From Halichondria panicea (Eukaryota > Porifera > Demospongiae > Suberitida > Halichondriidae), in NCBI RefSeq assembly GCF_963675165.1, contig NC_087383.1:4494979-4558978 (forward strand): 64,000 nucleotides of DNA, given 5' to 3'. How positions within the stretch are numbered: the first letter of the stretch is position 1; every line of letters starts with the position of its first letter. This document shows, piece after piece, positions 1-11,075 of the stretch. The notes beneath the pieces were generated by a model, which was not told the origin of the DNA, searched no databases, and was given only the letters and a program-made list of their open reading frames with translations. Made by a program: the position numbers and the translations under genes.

Positions 1-111
1 GAACCAGATAAACACGTCCCTTCCCTCAAACAGGAGCTTGAGAGCCTGGGCCTGTTCTGCCATGAGAGTGAGGCCATCTTGCTTCAAACAAGACAACGCG
101 TTGCATGCCAT
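1..111 (-). pseudogene. RecQ-like helicase N-terminal fragment, partial
   Basis: Reading on the minus strand from the ATG at 109-111, 37 codons are open to the window edge. They end in FEGRDVFIWF, the segment just before the Walker A motif (PTGYGKS in the copy at 50971). RecQ-like helicases unwind DNA 3'-5' using ATP. The fragment lies inside a Mutator-like element, as does its paralogue at 50971-51396, so I read it as a captured gene piece and not the start of a working gene. It is unbroken over the visible part, and a longer intact gene beyond the edge cannot be excluded. Confidence 0.55.
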
Positions 112-342
112 AGCTAGCTAACTATAAATTGAGAACATGACACGGAGCTAAATTACTGTAACTTTTACGGGAGTAAAATGCCTCTACGTACACCTTTAGT
201 ATTACAGAAAAAAAGCAGGAAACAAAATGTAAAGAATCACTGCTTTTGTTTCCGGTTCCTGCCACGCCCAGATACAATCAATACCAGGCCGTATTTTTCA
301 ACTTCGTTCTATTAAAAAAAAATCGGCCTGGGACCGAGGCTA
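1..342 (-). mobile_element. Mutator-like element carrying a RecQ fragment, cut by window edge
   Basis: This stretch is the reverse complement of about 50740-51083, with only small differences. Its right end (about 325-342) reads as the CGAGGCTA-type terminus of the family whose complete copies at 25393, 40435, 49914 and 50740 are flanked by 9-base direct repeats. Inside the terminus lies the shared sub-terminal stretch that includes GATACAATCAATACCAGGCC (about 270-290). The 9 bases after the end are CTATAGCAA; the partner target duplication would lie left of the window, so the insertion cannot be confirmed here. Element identity follows from the match to the complete copy at 50740-51540. Confidence 0.6.
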
Positions 343-944
343 CTATAGCAAGTGAAACTGAGCTAAACCACGCCCATTTACAAATTCTATACTAGCTGTT
401 AAACATAAGCGCCACCATAATTTAGGCGCCAGCTTGGGCTAAACGCAATTTTTTGTGTTCTAAAGATGCGCCACTCAGAAGTGGAATTAATTTTTTCTGC
501 CTCTGTAATTACATCAATTACAGTATTTGAAATCAATGTGTAATCTGGTAAACACACTGAATTGTGTATAGCCTCCTATACAATTATACACCAACAACGG
601 CAGACTGAGAACCAAAAAGATTGTTTTTGTGGTTAAAATTATATAAACTACATGCAGCTAACCACAGTAATACATTTGACGTGCAGTGTGTTTTTTGATG
701 TACTAGATCTAGTATCATTGTTACAGTACCCTCAACAGTATCTTTCCCGAATTGATAGTGCAAGATTCCCATATTGAGCGTGATTGAGAGCGTCAGCAAT
801 ACTCCACCAGGTAATTCCATGCTTCTTGTTGTTTTTAGCGATAATTATAGCTAAATATAGCCATTTTTTACCATCAGTATATCGTATGTGTCAGGGAATT
901 TTCCATTACACTTGAAGATTTCTGGTTTGCTTTTTCATGCATTA
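343..944. other. Intergenic, no gene seen
   Basis: AT-rich sequence with no convincing exon on either strand. Short open frames here have no recognisable domains and no good splice sites. Confidence 0.5.
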
Positions 945-1440
945 TTATGCCTCGGTGCCCATGCGCAAGCGAGGTATACGGTAGTGTGTTTGTGTGTCTG
1001 TGTGTCTGTGTGTGTGTGTGTGTGTGTGGACTGTTTCAGCTGCTCAAGGATCAATAAAGTGCAAGTAAGAGTTTCTATAGACTTCTAGTCATGTTTTCTT
1101 GGCTTGGTATTTGTGGATTTGCAAAATAAAGCTTCGTTCTCGAGTTATGCCTAGTTTTGCTTACTTGGAATGCCATTGCAGCCTTTTCAGAAGAGTCCGT
1201 AGCAAAACTTGTTCACCGAGTGTTGCTATACTCTACTTAGTAGTTAGCTCTGCACTAAAACGCTATATATAGCTGCAAGAGTGAGAAGAGAGCTGCAAAG
1301 CTCTGCTGACTTGCAGCCATTAATTTTAAACTTGAACTTTGGCATCGATTGTTTTTAACAACGATCATGGTCGATCATTACCCACTCTTTGAGTTTCCCT
1401 GTGATTCTGGATTCTGCATGCAGCAAAATTAAAAATGTTC
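945..1440 (+). repeat. Dispersed repeat R1, long copy with GT-rich microsatellite
   Basis: The repeat begins near TATGCCTCGGTG and runs through CGAGGTATACGGTAGTGTG, a (GT)n tract at about 984-1028, CAAGGATCAATAAAGTGCAA and CTCGAGTTATGCC to about 1440. Other copies: 28230-28437, 53145-53600, a diverged minus copy near 40255-40360, and a copy split by a transposon at 31315-31361 plus 32331-32430. Only its first ~50 bases recur at 19225, 48936 and 63126. No coding potential was recognised. Confidence 0.75.
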
Positions 1441-2711
1441 ATCATGATAATTATAATCAATGTTTGTACATGTATAAAAGCTAGTTATTAGTAGTTTTAT
1501 GTTATGTAACTTTGGCACCTCCACCGAGGCATCAGCACCTGCGTTGCTTTCATTACAATCAGTATACGTAATTATATATATAGGCCTATAGGTTAGGATC
1601 GGTTGTATGTATAGGTTATTACCCTGCATGTGCGTGCACAGCGCGCAGCAGGGGTAGAGTGATATGTGTGTGCATGTCGGTTTGTGTGTGTGTGTGTGTG
1701 TGGTGGACACAAAAATGAGCTGTTTGAGTGAACTAGACACTTTCATTGACTAACTTTAGACAGTAGTAGGCTATAGTTGAAACTTGTAGGCGATCTTCGA
1801 GGGCGACAAAAAACACTGTTTTCTATATATAGATTCACGATCATTCCCATAATGATAATAAGGTCATTATTATATATGCAGTAAATGTTTTGTATCCGTC
1901 GTCTTGCTGCTGTGCGTGTGCAATGAAGCTCAACGCACAAGGTGAATGCTCTGTGAACATCTTGTTACTCATGCAAAAGGGTTGTATCAGCAGTACAACA
2001 CGAGGGCATTGCGTAACAACCTGATTTTGTTAATGATCATTGATCATTACCTGATATGGACCAATCAGATTGCCCGACTCGACTGCATTGACATTTGCCA
2101 GGTATTAATGCACTCCATGCAAAAGCAATTAATACAAGCTAATAGGGTGGTACATGGGTAGTGCTTTAGTTGAATCGGTCTCCATCCTGGGAATATCGAT
2201 ACAAGAGCAGATGTCTTACAATACTATCGTCTATACCACATTTCCTTGTTTGTAGGCACGCGTTATAGTTATGGCATGATTTGTACATAGCTAGACGATA
2301 CAGAATCCCCGTAGTAAGACGCTCCATCCCCTTATGTGCTCCTGATCAATATCATCCAGGTACCGTATATTGGGTTACTTTCGTATAGTTCGTATTGCAG
2401 AGCATCATACGAAAATTAAAACTACGAAATTGTTATTCTACCGCAATAGGTTCAACGTCACTATCCTGAGCTGTACAAATATTAAGATACTATGGGATTG
2501 ATATTGCCATAAAATAATGCAGGCATGTATATACTGTATTTAGTACAATGACCATTTATTTATGACTGCATGCATTTGCAATTAAGGTTTTCACCAGCAA
2601 AATATTCTAGAAATACGGTATAAGTTTATACCATGCAGTGTACTATAGTTGGTACGTATGCAAGTTACGGTATGCATGGGATTAATTATCTAGCTCTAAA
2701 ATTCTGCCTGT
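1441..2711. other. Intergenic, simple repeats only
   Basis: Contains a second (GT)n tract near 1681-1702 and AT-rich sequence with scattered short inverted motifs (for example around 2361-2450). I see no supportable gene. Confidence 0.5.
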
Positions 2712-4285
2712 TCAATGCACATATATTTCTAAAATTTCAAATGGTGAGTCATCGCATATATTGGTTGACTGTTTTCACAAAGCCTAAACTCAATGTCATC
2801 TGTTGTCGGCTAAGGTAGTTGCTTGCAGAACTACGGTGGGTTGTTGAAGTCACAGCAAGTACTGGTACTCCCACATCCTTGACCGTCCCAGAGTGGATCG
2901 TCAGCATACCACACACCTTCAGTAACTCTGTTACTTCTAACAGCTGTGTCACAAAAGTAGTCCTGCCCAATGAATGAAGGTACAGCCACAGAGCCACCAT
3001 TACAGGGACATCTCTCTGATAAATCATCATGGGTTTCGCCAGATCCGCTCGAAAAAGACCAAATATGCTGTCTACGAGACTCCCCGTGGGTGAGAATAAT
3101 GCCATTGATGGGATTATTAGTCGTAATAGAATTAAGTGCGCTAGGTGAGCCAAATTGATATGCAACAATTCTCCCACACACACACGAGAGTATTGAACTC
3201 CATTCACAGGATATGTAGTTGACACACATCCCTGCAGCAACCTGTCAGGTCGACCACACGTACGCAGTGGTGCTGTTGTCCTGCTATTCAGTTTGAATCC
3301 GTTCAGACACTGCTGGTTAGAGTCAGTCATGTCAACATCAGCCACCTTCATCCAGCCTCTTGCTCCATTACTGCAACACAATCTCTCCATATCGCAGTAC
3401 ATAATCACAGGCTTCTGATTATTAGCTCCAGTCATCCAATAGTAGTCGGACTGATAATTAATTGCTAGCGTATAGTGCACCGCATGATATTGCTGGATTG
3501 CTTAAGATCCAATCTTTATTAATTCACTAGTAGTAGAGGTAGTATTGCCTTTTGGTCCAGGGGGACCTTGCAATCCAGTCATTCCTTTCTTCCCCTTGTT
3601 TCCAGTATTACCAGGTTGTCCCGTAGCTCCCATTTCGTCCAACTGGCCCCAATGGACCGACACTACCGTTGATTCCTTGAGCACCAAATTTTCCTTTCAC
3701 ACCGGGTTGGCCTCGTCCTCCCATTTCTCCGGGAGTTCCTTGCGGTCCAATTGAACCCATGTCTCCTTTAAGTCCTGCTCCAGTGTTTCCTTTAGGGCCT
3801 CTTCTGCCGTCACGACCCTGAGGCCCTATTTCTCCTTTGTATCCAGGGTAACCAAGCTACCCTTTAATGCCTGTCACACCAGGGTCTCCGTGGATCCCTC
3901 GAGGTCCTTCTTTGCCTTGTTCATCGGTGTTCCCCTTTTCACCCTTTGGTCCTGGTTTGAGTGTGCAGTCCGTCCCATTGTTCTCATTTCTGTTGCAATC
4001 TATAATAGAGTAGAGCTTCTTGTCGATAATCTCGGTCAGTGCATTAGCTAGAATATCTATAGAACTCTGGGAAGCATCTCTTCTGTTTCGATTGAGTGAT
4101 CCAATGATAGAGGAGATAGAATCTTCTTCTGTGTTGAGTTTCGACGTCTGAACCTCTTCACGCAAAGTTTGGATTTCTCACCCTTGATTCCAGACAGTGA
4201 AGGTCAAGCTGCCAAGAATGGTGAAAAGCACTGCAAAAGTGATGGCTTGAAGCACAAACAGCTTAGGGTTCGTGGTGTAAGCCAT
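2712..4285 (-). pseudogene. Membrane-anchored short collagen pseudogene
   Basis: A degenerate intronless reading runs from ATG 4283-4285 to TGA 2712-2714. In order it holds a short cytoplasmic N-terminus and a membrane segment (VLQAITFAVLFTILGSLTF), a linker with likely coiled-coil character, a Gly-X-Y collagen stretch (about 3955-3546), and a C-terminal cysteine-rich domain (MYCDMERLCC, SFIGQDYFC, DDPLWDG) of a type I associate with sponge and other basal-animal secreted proteins. It would be a type II membrane or matrix collagen. In-frame stops are at 4178-4180, 3857-3859, 3502-3504, 2831-2833 and 2810-2812. Frameshifts lie near 3630-3640, 3176-3186 (an extra TG in a TG run) and 2752-2758. 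The Gly-X-Y phase continues across the stop at 3857, so these are lesions in one ancestral frame and not introns. An assembly-error explanation is unlikely given so many independent lesions. Confidence 0.85.
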
Positions 4286-5479
4286 TGCAGCAATTAACGT
4301 TGCAAAATCAACTGCGTTATTTCACAATGAGTGTGGGCATGCAGTGCTAGAGATGTTGGACTGCCTACGTAGAGTTCTATGACTAGTAAAACTTTGCCTG
4401 GAAAGCTGGACATGGATCGACTTGGAACTGGAAGTGTTCAAGCACTAGCTAGCTAGCTATACCTTATTAGGGTTAGATAGATCTAGCTACTAGTCTAGAT
4501 ATCACAGTGTGTTTATTTAGATTCTATCAGACCACCTATCACCAGTATCACCACCTATCTTTCTTGTGTCTTTCTAAATGCTAATAGTAATAGCTTAGTC
4601 ATCATGAGCATGCAGGTAGCTACTGCCACTAGAGCTGGCCACGCTGGTTCCCTGATCTGACTTGCAAGCACAGCTTTTGCTTGGTGGTTGTCTCAGTACA
4701 GTCTTTTTATTAAACTCTGAATGTGTGGGAGAGTACCTTACGTCACGATTGTAGGCTACATATCGCCCACGCTTGTGTTTTATGTTGTTTATAATAATTA
4801 TTATAAATTATGTTTTTACAAGCATAATTTGTCGTTGTGGTCTTGGAATGTAATTGGTGTTGCAATAGTCAGGTCAAAGTCCAGTCCAGTAGTCCACGAG
4901 AACACATATTGAACTACCGTAAGCGCGAAATTTTCGAAGGGCTTTTTCGCTGTTTTCGGTTAGCAATCCTACAAGAAAATTAATTCCACGAAAATTGTTT
5001 TTTAAGTAGAATTATCTGCTACAACGTACAAAGATTGAAGACGTGGCCTGGGAGTGCCAGTAACCCACGAAATTCAACGAAATGTTTTAGAGGCTATTCC
5101 ACGAAATTTAAGTGACTCGAACGTTTCGCGCTATACAGTAATTTATGTTTTTGTGTTGTCATCATTATGAATCTCATTATAATAGTTTTTGGTAATGTCA
5201 TTGCGTATGAATACCATTAGAAACTTGAGGTATGTATTTCTTAAAACTTGGTGCCTTAGGGCAGCCATATTCATGCACCCATGGATATAAATAGTATCAC
5301 ACATTATATATATATAGCATCACCGCCATGCATGATATATATAGATTCTAGATGCACTTGCTATGGCTAGCAGATACTATTTATAGCATAAAACAATTTT
5401 GGCACAAGGGCGCTCCATAATAATTATATTAGGCAAACTAAACGATACACTCTTGTAGTCATCAATTGAAGGACTCACC
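4286..5479. other. Intergenic between collagen pseudogene and oxidase
   Basis: Apart from a MITE at 4917-5138 there is only AT-rich sequence with TATA-like runs (for example about 5301-5345). It should contain the promoter of the oxidase gene that starts at 5480, but no element can be assigned with confidence. Confidence 0.45.
4917..5138. mobile_element. MITE family M1, diverged copy
   Basis: The ends read CCGTAAGCGCGAAATTTTCG and, inverted, TTTCGCGCTATACAG. They are flanked by TA on both sides (4915-4916 and 5139-5140). The interior matches the M1 elements at 8276, 12163, 44972 and 57208 only in patches, including the internal CCACGAAA motifs, so this is an old copy. Confidence 0.7.
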
Positions 5480-7810
5480 ATGAATCTGTTTCTGGCTCTT
5501 CTCCCCCTTCTTCTGCTGACAGCTTGTGCCCTCAGTCAGACCATTGATAGAGACAACGTGAGATGCGATCTCCAGCAAAAAGTTTGCGAGTGTCGAGAAA
5601 ATGCTGATGAGTGTGAGTTTACCCTTGTGATAGAGAAGATACAAACTTTCACCAGTTACACAATCGAGGAAGTTGATAATGACCTTGTCGGTGTGATGAA
5701 TTTTCGTGGAGACGATGGAAGCTCATACTACTTCAACGGTACTGGGCACTTGAATCCACTAAATACCGATAGTGACCATGTCTGTGTGGCCGACAATGAA
5801 AACTTTGACTCCATCAAATGTACAGTGCCATACACAGCTGACGGAAAAACATATCGTCCCTTTATTGCTGTGAATGGAATTACTCCAGGTCCTACATTGA
5901 TAGTATATGAAGGACAAAGAATGATTGTCAACATTGTAAATCAACTTCTCAGCGAAAGCACATCAATCCATTGGCATGGGATGGACATGAGAAACACTCC
6001 ATGGATGGATGGTGTTGTTCTGGTAACACAGTGTCCAATTGACCCTTTTGAAACATTCCAATATTACTTTGAAGCGGCACCGACTGGCACATTCTGGTAC
6101 CATGCCCATCGGGTAGATCAAAGAGTAGACGGTCTGTTTGGTGGACTAATTGTCCGAGAATCTTCAGAGAGGCGTGCCATGCTAAATGGTGTACTTGGCA
6201 GCGATATAGTCGACAATCCCGGCACGCAGACAATGCACTTGCATGAGTGGGCTGAAGCCACAACATCGGATCAGTTCATTAAGATCAAAGGTGGTTTGGG
6301 ATTCTTTCCAGGAAAGCCTTACGGTGAAATTCCATTGCCTCTTGCCGAACAAAATGGTACCGCCTACACATCTTATGAAGCACTTTCGGGACCAGATGGC
6401 TTAGAAGTAGGTGACTTGCCATTTGTGTCTGGTCTTATCAATGGCAGAGGAAAACATATTGAGATTCCGTACATTAAAACACGTTTGGAAATTTTCAGTA
6501 TAAGTAATGATGGCCGACTGTATCGATTCCGGCTGATTGGAGTACAAAGTATCTATATGCTTAAGTTTTCCATTGATGAACATAATTTGACTGTGATCGC
6601 AACTGATGGCAACCTCATAGAACCAATTGAAACACAATTCATTATCCTACACACTGGAGAAAGGTATGACTTTGTCTTGAGAGGTGAAAAGCCGAGAAAT
6701 GACAAAAATGACTACTGGATCAGAGCTGAAACGCTTGAATTGGATTTGAACTCTGCTGGACCACCATACACACCTGTTGGAAATCTTGCTGAAGGAATAC
6801 TTCATTATCAATTGGACGGTGAACAACTTCCGCAATCTTCTGACTATGAAGCCATTAAGCAGAGCTCTATTCCCTTCAACACGGTTCAATGTGGTAAATT
6901 AGGTGGATGCACAGCAATTAACTGCCCGTTTCGAGAGTTTCACCCGTTGTACAATATTCATTGCATCCATGCACACGAGTTAAGAAGGCTTGAGCCGTTA
7001 CCACTAGCGGAGTTACCTGAAGCTGAAGTTGATCCTGACTGTGAGGATTGTGAGATCTTCTTCAATATAGGTTCAGACAATGACGCTCTAAATGGTCGAA
7101 ACATGAAGTTACCGCCTGCACCTCCACTCACACAAAGAGATGATCTACCATCCGATCAGTTTTGTAATGTTCAACAACCGTGCCCAAATAACGAGCCTTG
7201 TAGCTGCACACATTTGAGAAATATTACTTCTTTCAACAAGACAATTCGAATTGTTCTTAGCTCTGTAGGAAAGGATGTGCTAAATGGTGAATCTGTTAGC
7301 CATCCATTTCACTTGCATGGTCATCAATTTCAAGTGGTCTACATCGGATTCGGGTCCTACAATGAGAGCACAGGCTTTCTAAGTGCACCAAAAGATGGGA
7401 TTATCTGTGATGACACACTCTGTAGCAATCCATCTTGGGCCCCTGGAAGCAGACCATCTTTCGAAACATCTGACAAGACTGTTCTCAAAGACACAGTGAT
7501 CGTTCCTGGTGGGGGTTATGTGGTGATTCATTTTCGATCCAACAACCCAGGACTATGGCTCCTTCACTGCCACATTGTGCCTGATCTCTTAGAGGGAATG
7601 TCTGTTATGATTGATGAGGTGAGGAGTCAACAAAATCCTGCTCCAGATAATATCAACATTTGTGGCAACTTCAAAATATCACAGTCGCAGTTTTACGAAA
7701 AACTTGCTTTTAACCGTTCGAATAGTGCCACAGAAGACATTGGCCATCCACTTGTCATGTGGTCCATTCTCTGCCTAGATCTAGTTATGTTGCTATTTCA
7801 TGGAATCTAA
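5480..7810 (+). CDS. Secreted multicopper oxidase (laccase-like)
   Basis: An uninterrupted frame of 776 residues in one exon. Residues 1-19 form a signal peptide; residues 20-100 add a Cys-rich stretch; three cupredoxin-type domains follow. Copper motifs: HWHG at 164-167, HAH at 208-210, HPFHLHGH at 608-615, and HCHIVPDLLEGM at 696-707. Family members oxidise phenols, amines or metal ions and reduce O2 to water. All eight type-2/type-3 histidines appear present. Of the type-1 ligands, His608, Cys697 and axial Met707 are present, but the histidine normally five residues after the Cys is Asp702. The last ~20 residues are hydrophobic (VMWSILCLDLVMLLF), suggesting a GPI or membrane anchor, so the enzyme would act outside the cell. 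The start is chosen because the signal peptide follows directly. Substrate is unknown. Confidence 0.93.
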   Translation: MNLFLALLPLLLLTACALSQTIDRDNVRCDLQQKVCECRENADECEFTLVIEKIQTFTSYTIEEVDNDLVGVMNFRGDDGSSYYFNGTGHLNPLNTDSDHVCVADNENFDSIKCTVPYTADGKTYRPFIAVNGITPGPTLIVYEGQRMIVNIVNQLLSESTSIHWHGMDMRNTPWMDGVVLVTQCPIDPFETFQYYFEAAPTGTFWYHAHRVDQRVDGLFGGLIVRESSERRAMLNGVLGSDIVDNPGTQTMHLHEWAEATTSDQFIKIKGGLGFFPGKPYGEIPLPLAEQNGTAYTSYEALSGPDGLEVGDLPFVSGLINGRGKHIEIPYIKTRLEIFSISNDGRLYRFRLIGVQSIYMLKFSIDEHNLTVIATDGNLIEPIETQFIILHTGERYDFVLRGEKPRNDKNDYWIRAETLELDLNSAGPPYTPVGNLAEGILHYQLDGEQLPQSSDYEAIKQSSIPFNTVQCGKLGGCTAINCPFREFHPLYNIHCIHAHELRRLEPLPLAELPEAEVDPDCEDCEIFFNIGSDNDALNGRNMKLPPAPPLTQRDDLPSDQFCNVQQPCPNNEPCSCTHLRNITSFNKTIRIVLSSVGKDVLNGESVSHPFHLHGHQFQVVYIGFGSYNESTGFLSAPKDGIICDDTLCSNPSWAPGSRPSFETSDKTVLKDTVIVPGGGYVVIHFRSNNPGLWLLHCHIVPDLLEGMSVMIDEVRSQQNPAPDNINICGNFKISQSQFYEKLAFNRSNSATEDIGHPLVMWSILCLDLVMLLFHGI

Positions 7811-8011
7811 AAAACGAAAAGGGTACTCCTTAGGTGCTTATATATACATTACATGGTAGCGTATAGAACTAGAGGAGTCTAGTGTAGTTTCAGAACGAAA
7901 ATGTTATACTATGTTACAGAACTTATATTTTGCTGCTGAGATATTGTATTATGATCGAGTCAAACATGCTACGTACAGATCAGTATAGTGCATGAAAAAG
8001 GCATTGAGGTA

Positions 8012-8017
8012 AATAAA
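8012..8017 (+). promoter_or_regulatory. Possible polyadenylation signal of the oxidase gene
   Basis: AATAAA lies about 200 bases after the oxidase stop codon and just before a foldback element. Only the hexamer and its position support this. Confidence 0.4.
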
Positions 8018-8072
8018 AGTGACAGCTATCTATAGATCTGGTAGATCTATTTTAGACGTAATCATAGATATA

Positions 8073-8837
8073 TCCGACTAGAAAAACATTTGCAATGTGA
8101 AAAATTGCTAGGATTGGCCAGGGGAACTACAAAAAAGCGTGGAAACAAGAAATCAAACGAGAGCATAACTCCAATCCGTTACAACGTCAATCAAATGTAC
8201 TGGTAGTTTTCCATGTTTTCCCGGCCAATATACCACGCAATTTTTACTGGTGGGGTGATGAGACCAATCCCTATACCGTATAGCGCGAAATTTTCGAGGC
8301 ACTTATATTTCGTGGATTGGCCTCTAAAAGCCATTTCGTTGCACAATGTTCATGGAATGACTGCTTACCGGAAGCCACGCCTTTAAATATTTGCATGATA
8401 GCAGGTAATTCTTATTAACGAACACTTTTCGTGGACTTAATTTTTGTGTAGAATTCCAACCCAAGAAATCCGCGAAAATTAAGCCCCTCGAAAATTTCGC
8501 GCTATACAGTATATTTTATTATACATCCATTTTGGAATGTGCGGGCATATAATCATGATGATTTGTGATGAATTGATGTTCCTAATACATGCAGTGTTGA
8601 GCACAGGTACACACAGTCCATCCATGAGTAGTAACATGCACGGACAATACTGCATGGAATGATGTGGTGGATGGAAGCTAGTAGATGGATCTGGAACACA
8701 CTATGTATTGTACATGTTCATGACGTTGTAACGGATTGGAGTTATGCTCTCGTCTGATTTCTTGTTTCCACGCTTTTTTGTGGTTCCCCTGGCCAATCCT
8801 AGCAATTTTTCACATTGCAAATGTTTTTCTAGTCGGA
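8073..8837. mobile_element. Foldback element with ~115-base inverted ends
   Basis: The arms 8073-8187 and 8722-8837 are near-perfect inverted copies that begin TCCGACTAGAAAAACATTTG. The 534-base interior holds an M1 MITE (8276-8509) and no gene. No clear target duplication is seen, so the superfamily is open. Confidence 0.75.
8276..8509. mobile_element. MITE family M1 nested in a foldback element
   Basis: The ends CCGTATAGCGCGAAATTTTC and its inverse TTTCGCGCTATACAG are flanked by TA (8274-8275, 8510-8511). The interior matches the 12163, 44972 and 57208 copies. Confidence 0.85.
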
Positions 8838-9383
8838 TTCCCTTTCTTTTTCAGTACAGAAGTATAAATTTACATATCATGACATGCATATAAGTGGAAC
8901 GTCAAGAGGCAGTACAGAAGTTCAAGAAGAGAAGACAGGACTAATCAGATATCTTCTCGAATATATCTGAATTATATAAATGAGTAATAATTGCTTGATA
9001 TGTTGAATTTGTGTTAAATGACAGCCATTTTAAGAGCATGATATCTAGCCAGTGCATATAGCATGCCTGTCAGAGAAAGGGAACTAGAGCTAAACAGTGT
9101 GAAGAAAAGCAACACCTCAGGCTCTGGAAAAGCACACACTTGATCGTTTTAGGCGCACAGTTTCTTAGCCACGCCTATCCATTATTTGGCCACAACGTAA
9201 TTGCTGAGTCATTAAAGATGGCGGAATTGTCTAGGTAAGAGAAATATATACTGAGAGGTCATCTGCCTCGTGGAAGCAATCGCATATCTGAAGAAGCGCT
9301 TTGTAATCCAGGTTGTAGTCCTTTGGAAACCCTGTGCAGAATGTCCTGGAGATGGCTGTACTTGGAGCAAATGCTGGGCAAGA

Positions 9384-9450
9384 AACTTACTTGCTAGTCT
9401 ACTTACTTACTACTTAGTCAAGTTACTTACTACTTACTACTTACTACTTA
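9384..9450. repeat. ACTT/CTTACT microsatellite
   Basis: Irregular tandem repetition of ACTTACT and TACTTAC units over about 65 bases. Confidence 0.8.
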
Positions 9451-9681
9451 GTCAGTCAGACAAAGAGCGGTGAAACATCGAAATAGTACAATTTTTAAAA
9501 TGACAATATTCATTCATTAAAATGTTAGAGAAAAGGCTAAATAAAGTATCTGTCTAGCCAGTTTCTTGATGTGGCCTTTCCCTGCAGAGATAGAACAGTT
9601 TGAACATGAGTCAAAATAATTGAAATATTGCTAAACACGGGCAAACCCACTGCCAATCCTATGTAAAACCTACTGGTTTTA

Positions 9682-10448
9682 CCAGAGATACAAAAGAAAG
9701 GGGATTGGAAACGAAATTTTTACGAAATTTTTGCGTGAAGCATTCCGCGTTATAGGGCGTGGCTAAAACTACAAAGGATTATATTTATAGTCAGCATGCT
9801 CATTACCAGTCTTGACTGCTCTACAATGTGCTGTACATAGAAACAGTGAAATTGATCATTTTTAATGTTGATTTTTCTAAAAAGTAAAGAGAATTTAGCT
9901 CTAAAAAGTCGACTAAGCCATGCAGCCACTATTACTAGACAAATAAATGCTATGCAAGAAGAAATAGCCTTTACTATGAAGTCGTAGGAGGGACAGGCCC
10001 GTGGCGTGTCTAAAAGTATACTAAAGCAGTTTGAAGGACTATACTGCAAACGTTTATGAACAGTACAGCTTATTTATAGCATGAAGCCATTCTATGTAGC
10101 ACTTAGATACATAATAACCAAGTCAAGCAATGTCCTTTGCTGTTTTGACTTCACAGGAGGGACAGAGAAAAGTTGACATAGAGTAATTCAAGCTAAACTC
10201 AAAAAAATTGGAAACAGAGTAAAGACAACGGACTTAGAGCTTGTCAGTGGTATAAGCTTACTTCTCTCAAGTATCTCCCAGGCCCTGAGTGATCTCTAGT
10301 GGATAGGAGAGCTAGAAACCAGGGATACAAAACTTTTCCATGTAATTATTTGCGAGCGCAATAATTACACGGAGTGCTTCACCGGATGTCAGTCCTTTTA
10401 CATAGGGCGTGGGCGGTCGTTTCCAATCCCCTTTCTTTTGTATCTCTG
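9682..10448. repeat. Inverted-repeat pair, possible non-autonomous element
   Basis: CCAGAGATACAAAAGAAAGG at 9682 recurs inverted at 10429-10448, and the match covers about 31 bases. The interior is non-coding. No target duplication was identified, so calling it a transposon is tentative. Confidence 0.4.
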
Positions 10449-11075
10449 GTTTTACTAATTGATGCATGAGATTAAGGTTACGGTAAACAGTTTGCTCATG
10501 AATATTCATGATTTTCTTGTAATGATTTTTGTGAAACTATAAATGCCATGAGAGAAGTTTGAAGCACATACACATGATAAATATATCAGTGTATCAATCT
10601 GTATGACAAGTAGACTATCAATCTTCAAAACATCTTTCAGTGGAAGCTCTGAGCGATCATCAAGTTACTAGAAACAACACAAACCAGTAGTCATATACTT
10701 ACTTCTAGCTCCGTGTTCTTGCTCTTATAGGATACTTTTTACCATTCTGGAGGGCTATACGAAGCGTTTTTTCGTTCCAGGCCAGGAAACTCTCACAAAA
10801 CAAAAATATGTAGATCTACTCTTAACTATAGGAGAATTGACTTTAAATAGCTGTCTTGAACAATAAAGAACACGCACGAATAACACACCTTACACACAAA
10901 ACTAAACTGTTTTAAATACAAAACAAAACAGTTCTAGAACAAATCAGAACAATACATAGAATAGTCCAGAATTGCTTAGTTTAAGAATACTCTAGAACAA
11001 CTAAGATATTTCTAGTCCATAACACAGCACGTAGTTCAACTTGACCACAGATTGAGTGTTTGTGATTAGTGGCTA

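Larger units (their letters stand above)
8838..11075. other. Gene-poor stretch
   Basis: I find no supportable exon. It holds an ACTT-type microsatellite (9384-9450), a pair of ~31-base inverted repeats (9682-9712 and 10417-10448), and low-complexity AACA-rich sequence near 10900-11000. Confidence 0.45.

Noticed and set aside
2970-3754. Plus-strand frames at 2970-3158 and 3545-3754 rich in Pro
   Set aside because: Antisense shadows of the Gly-X-Y collagen and head domain on the minus strand.
9218-9397. Possible two-exon gene starting ATGGCGGAATTGTC with a donor at 9235
   Set aside because: The only in-phase join needs a 21-base intron, which is too short, and the 52-residue product has no recognisable feature.
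10312-10509. 65-codon minus frame
   Set aside because: Overlaps an inverted repeat arm (10417-10448), and no exon partner or domain was seen.
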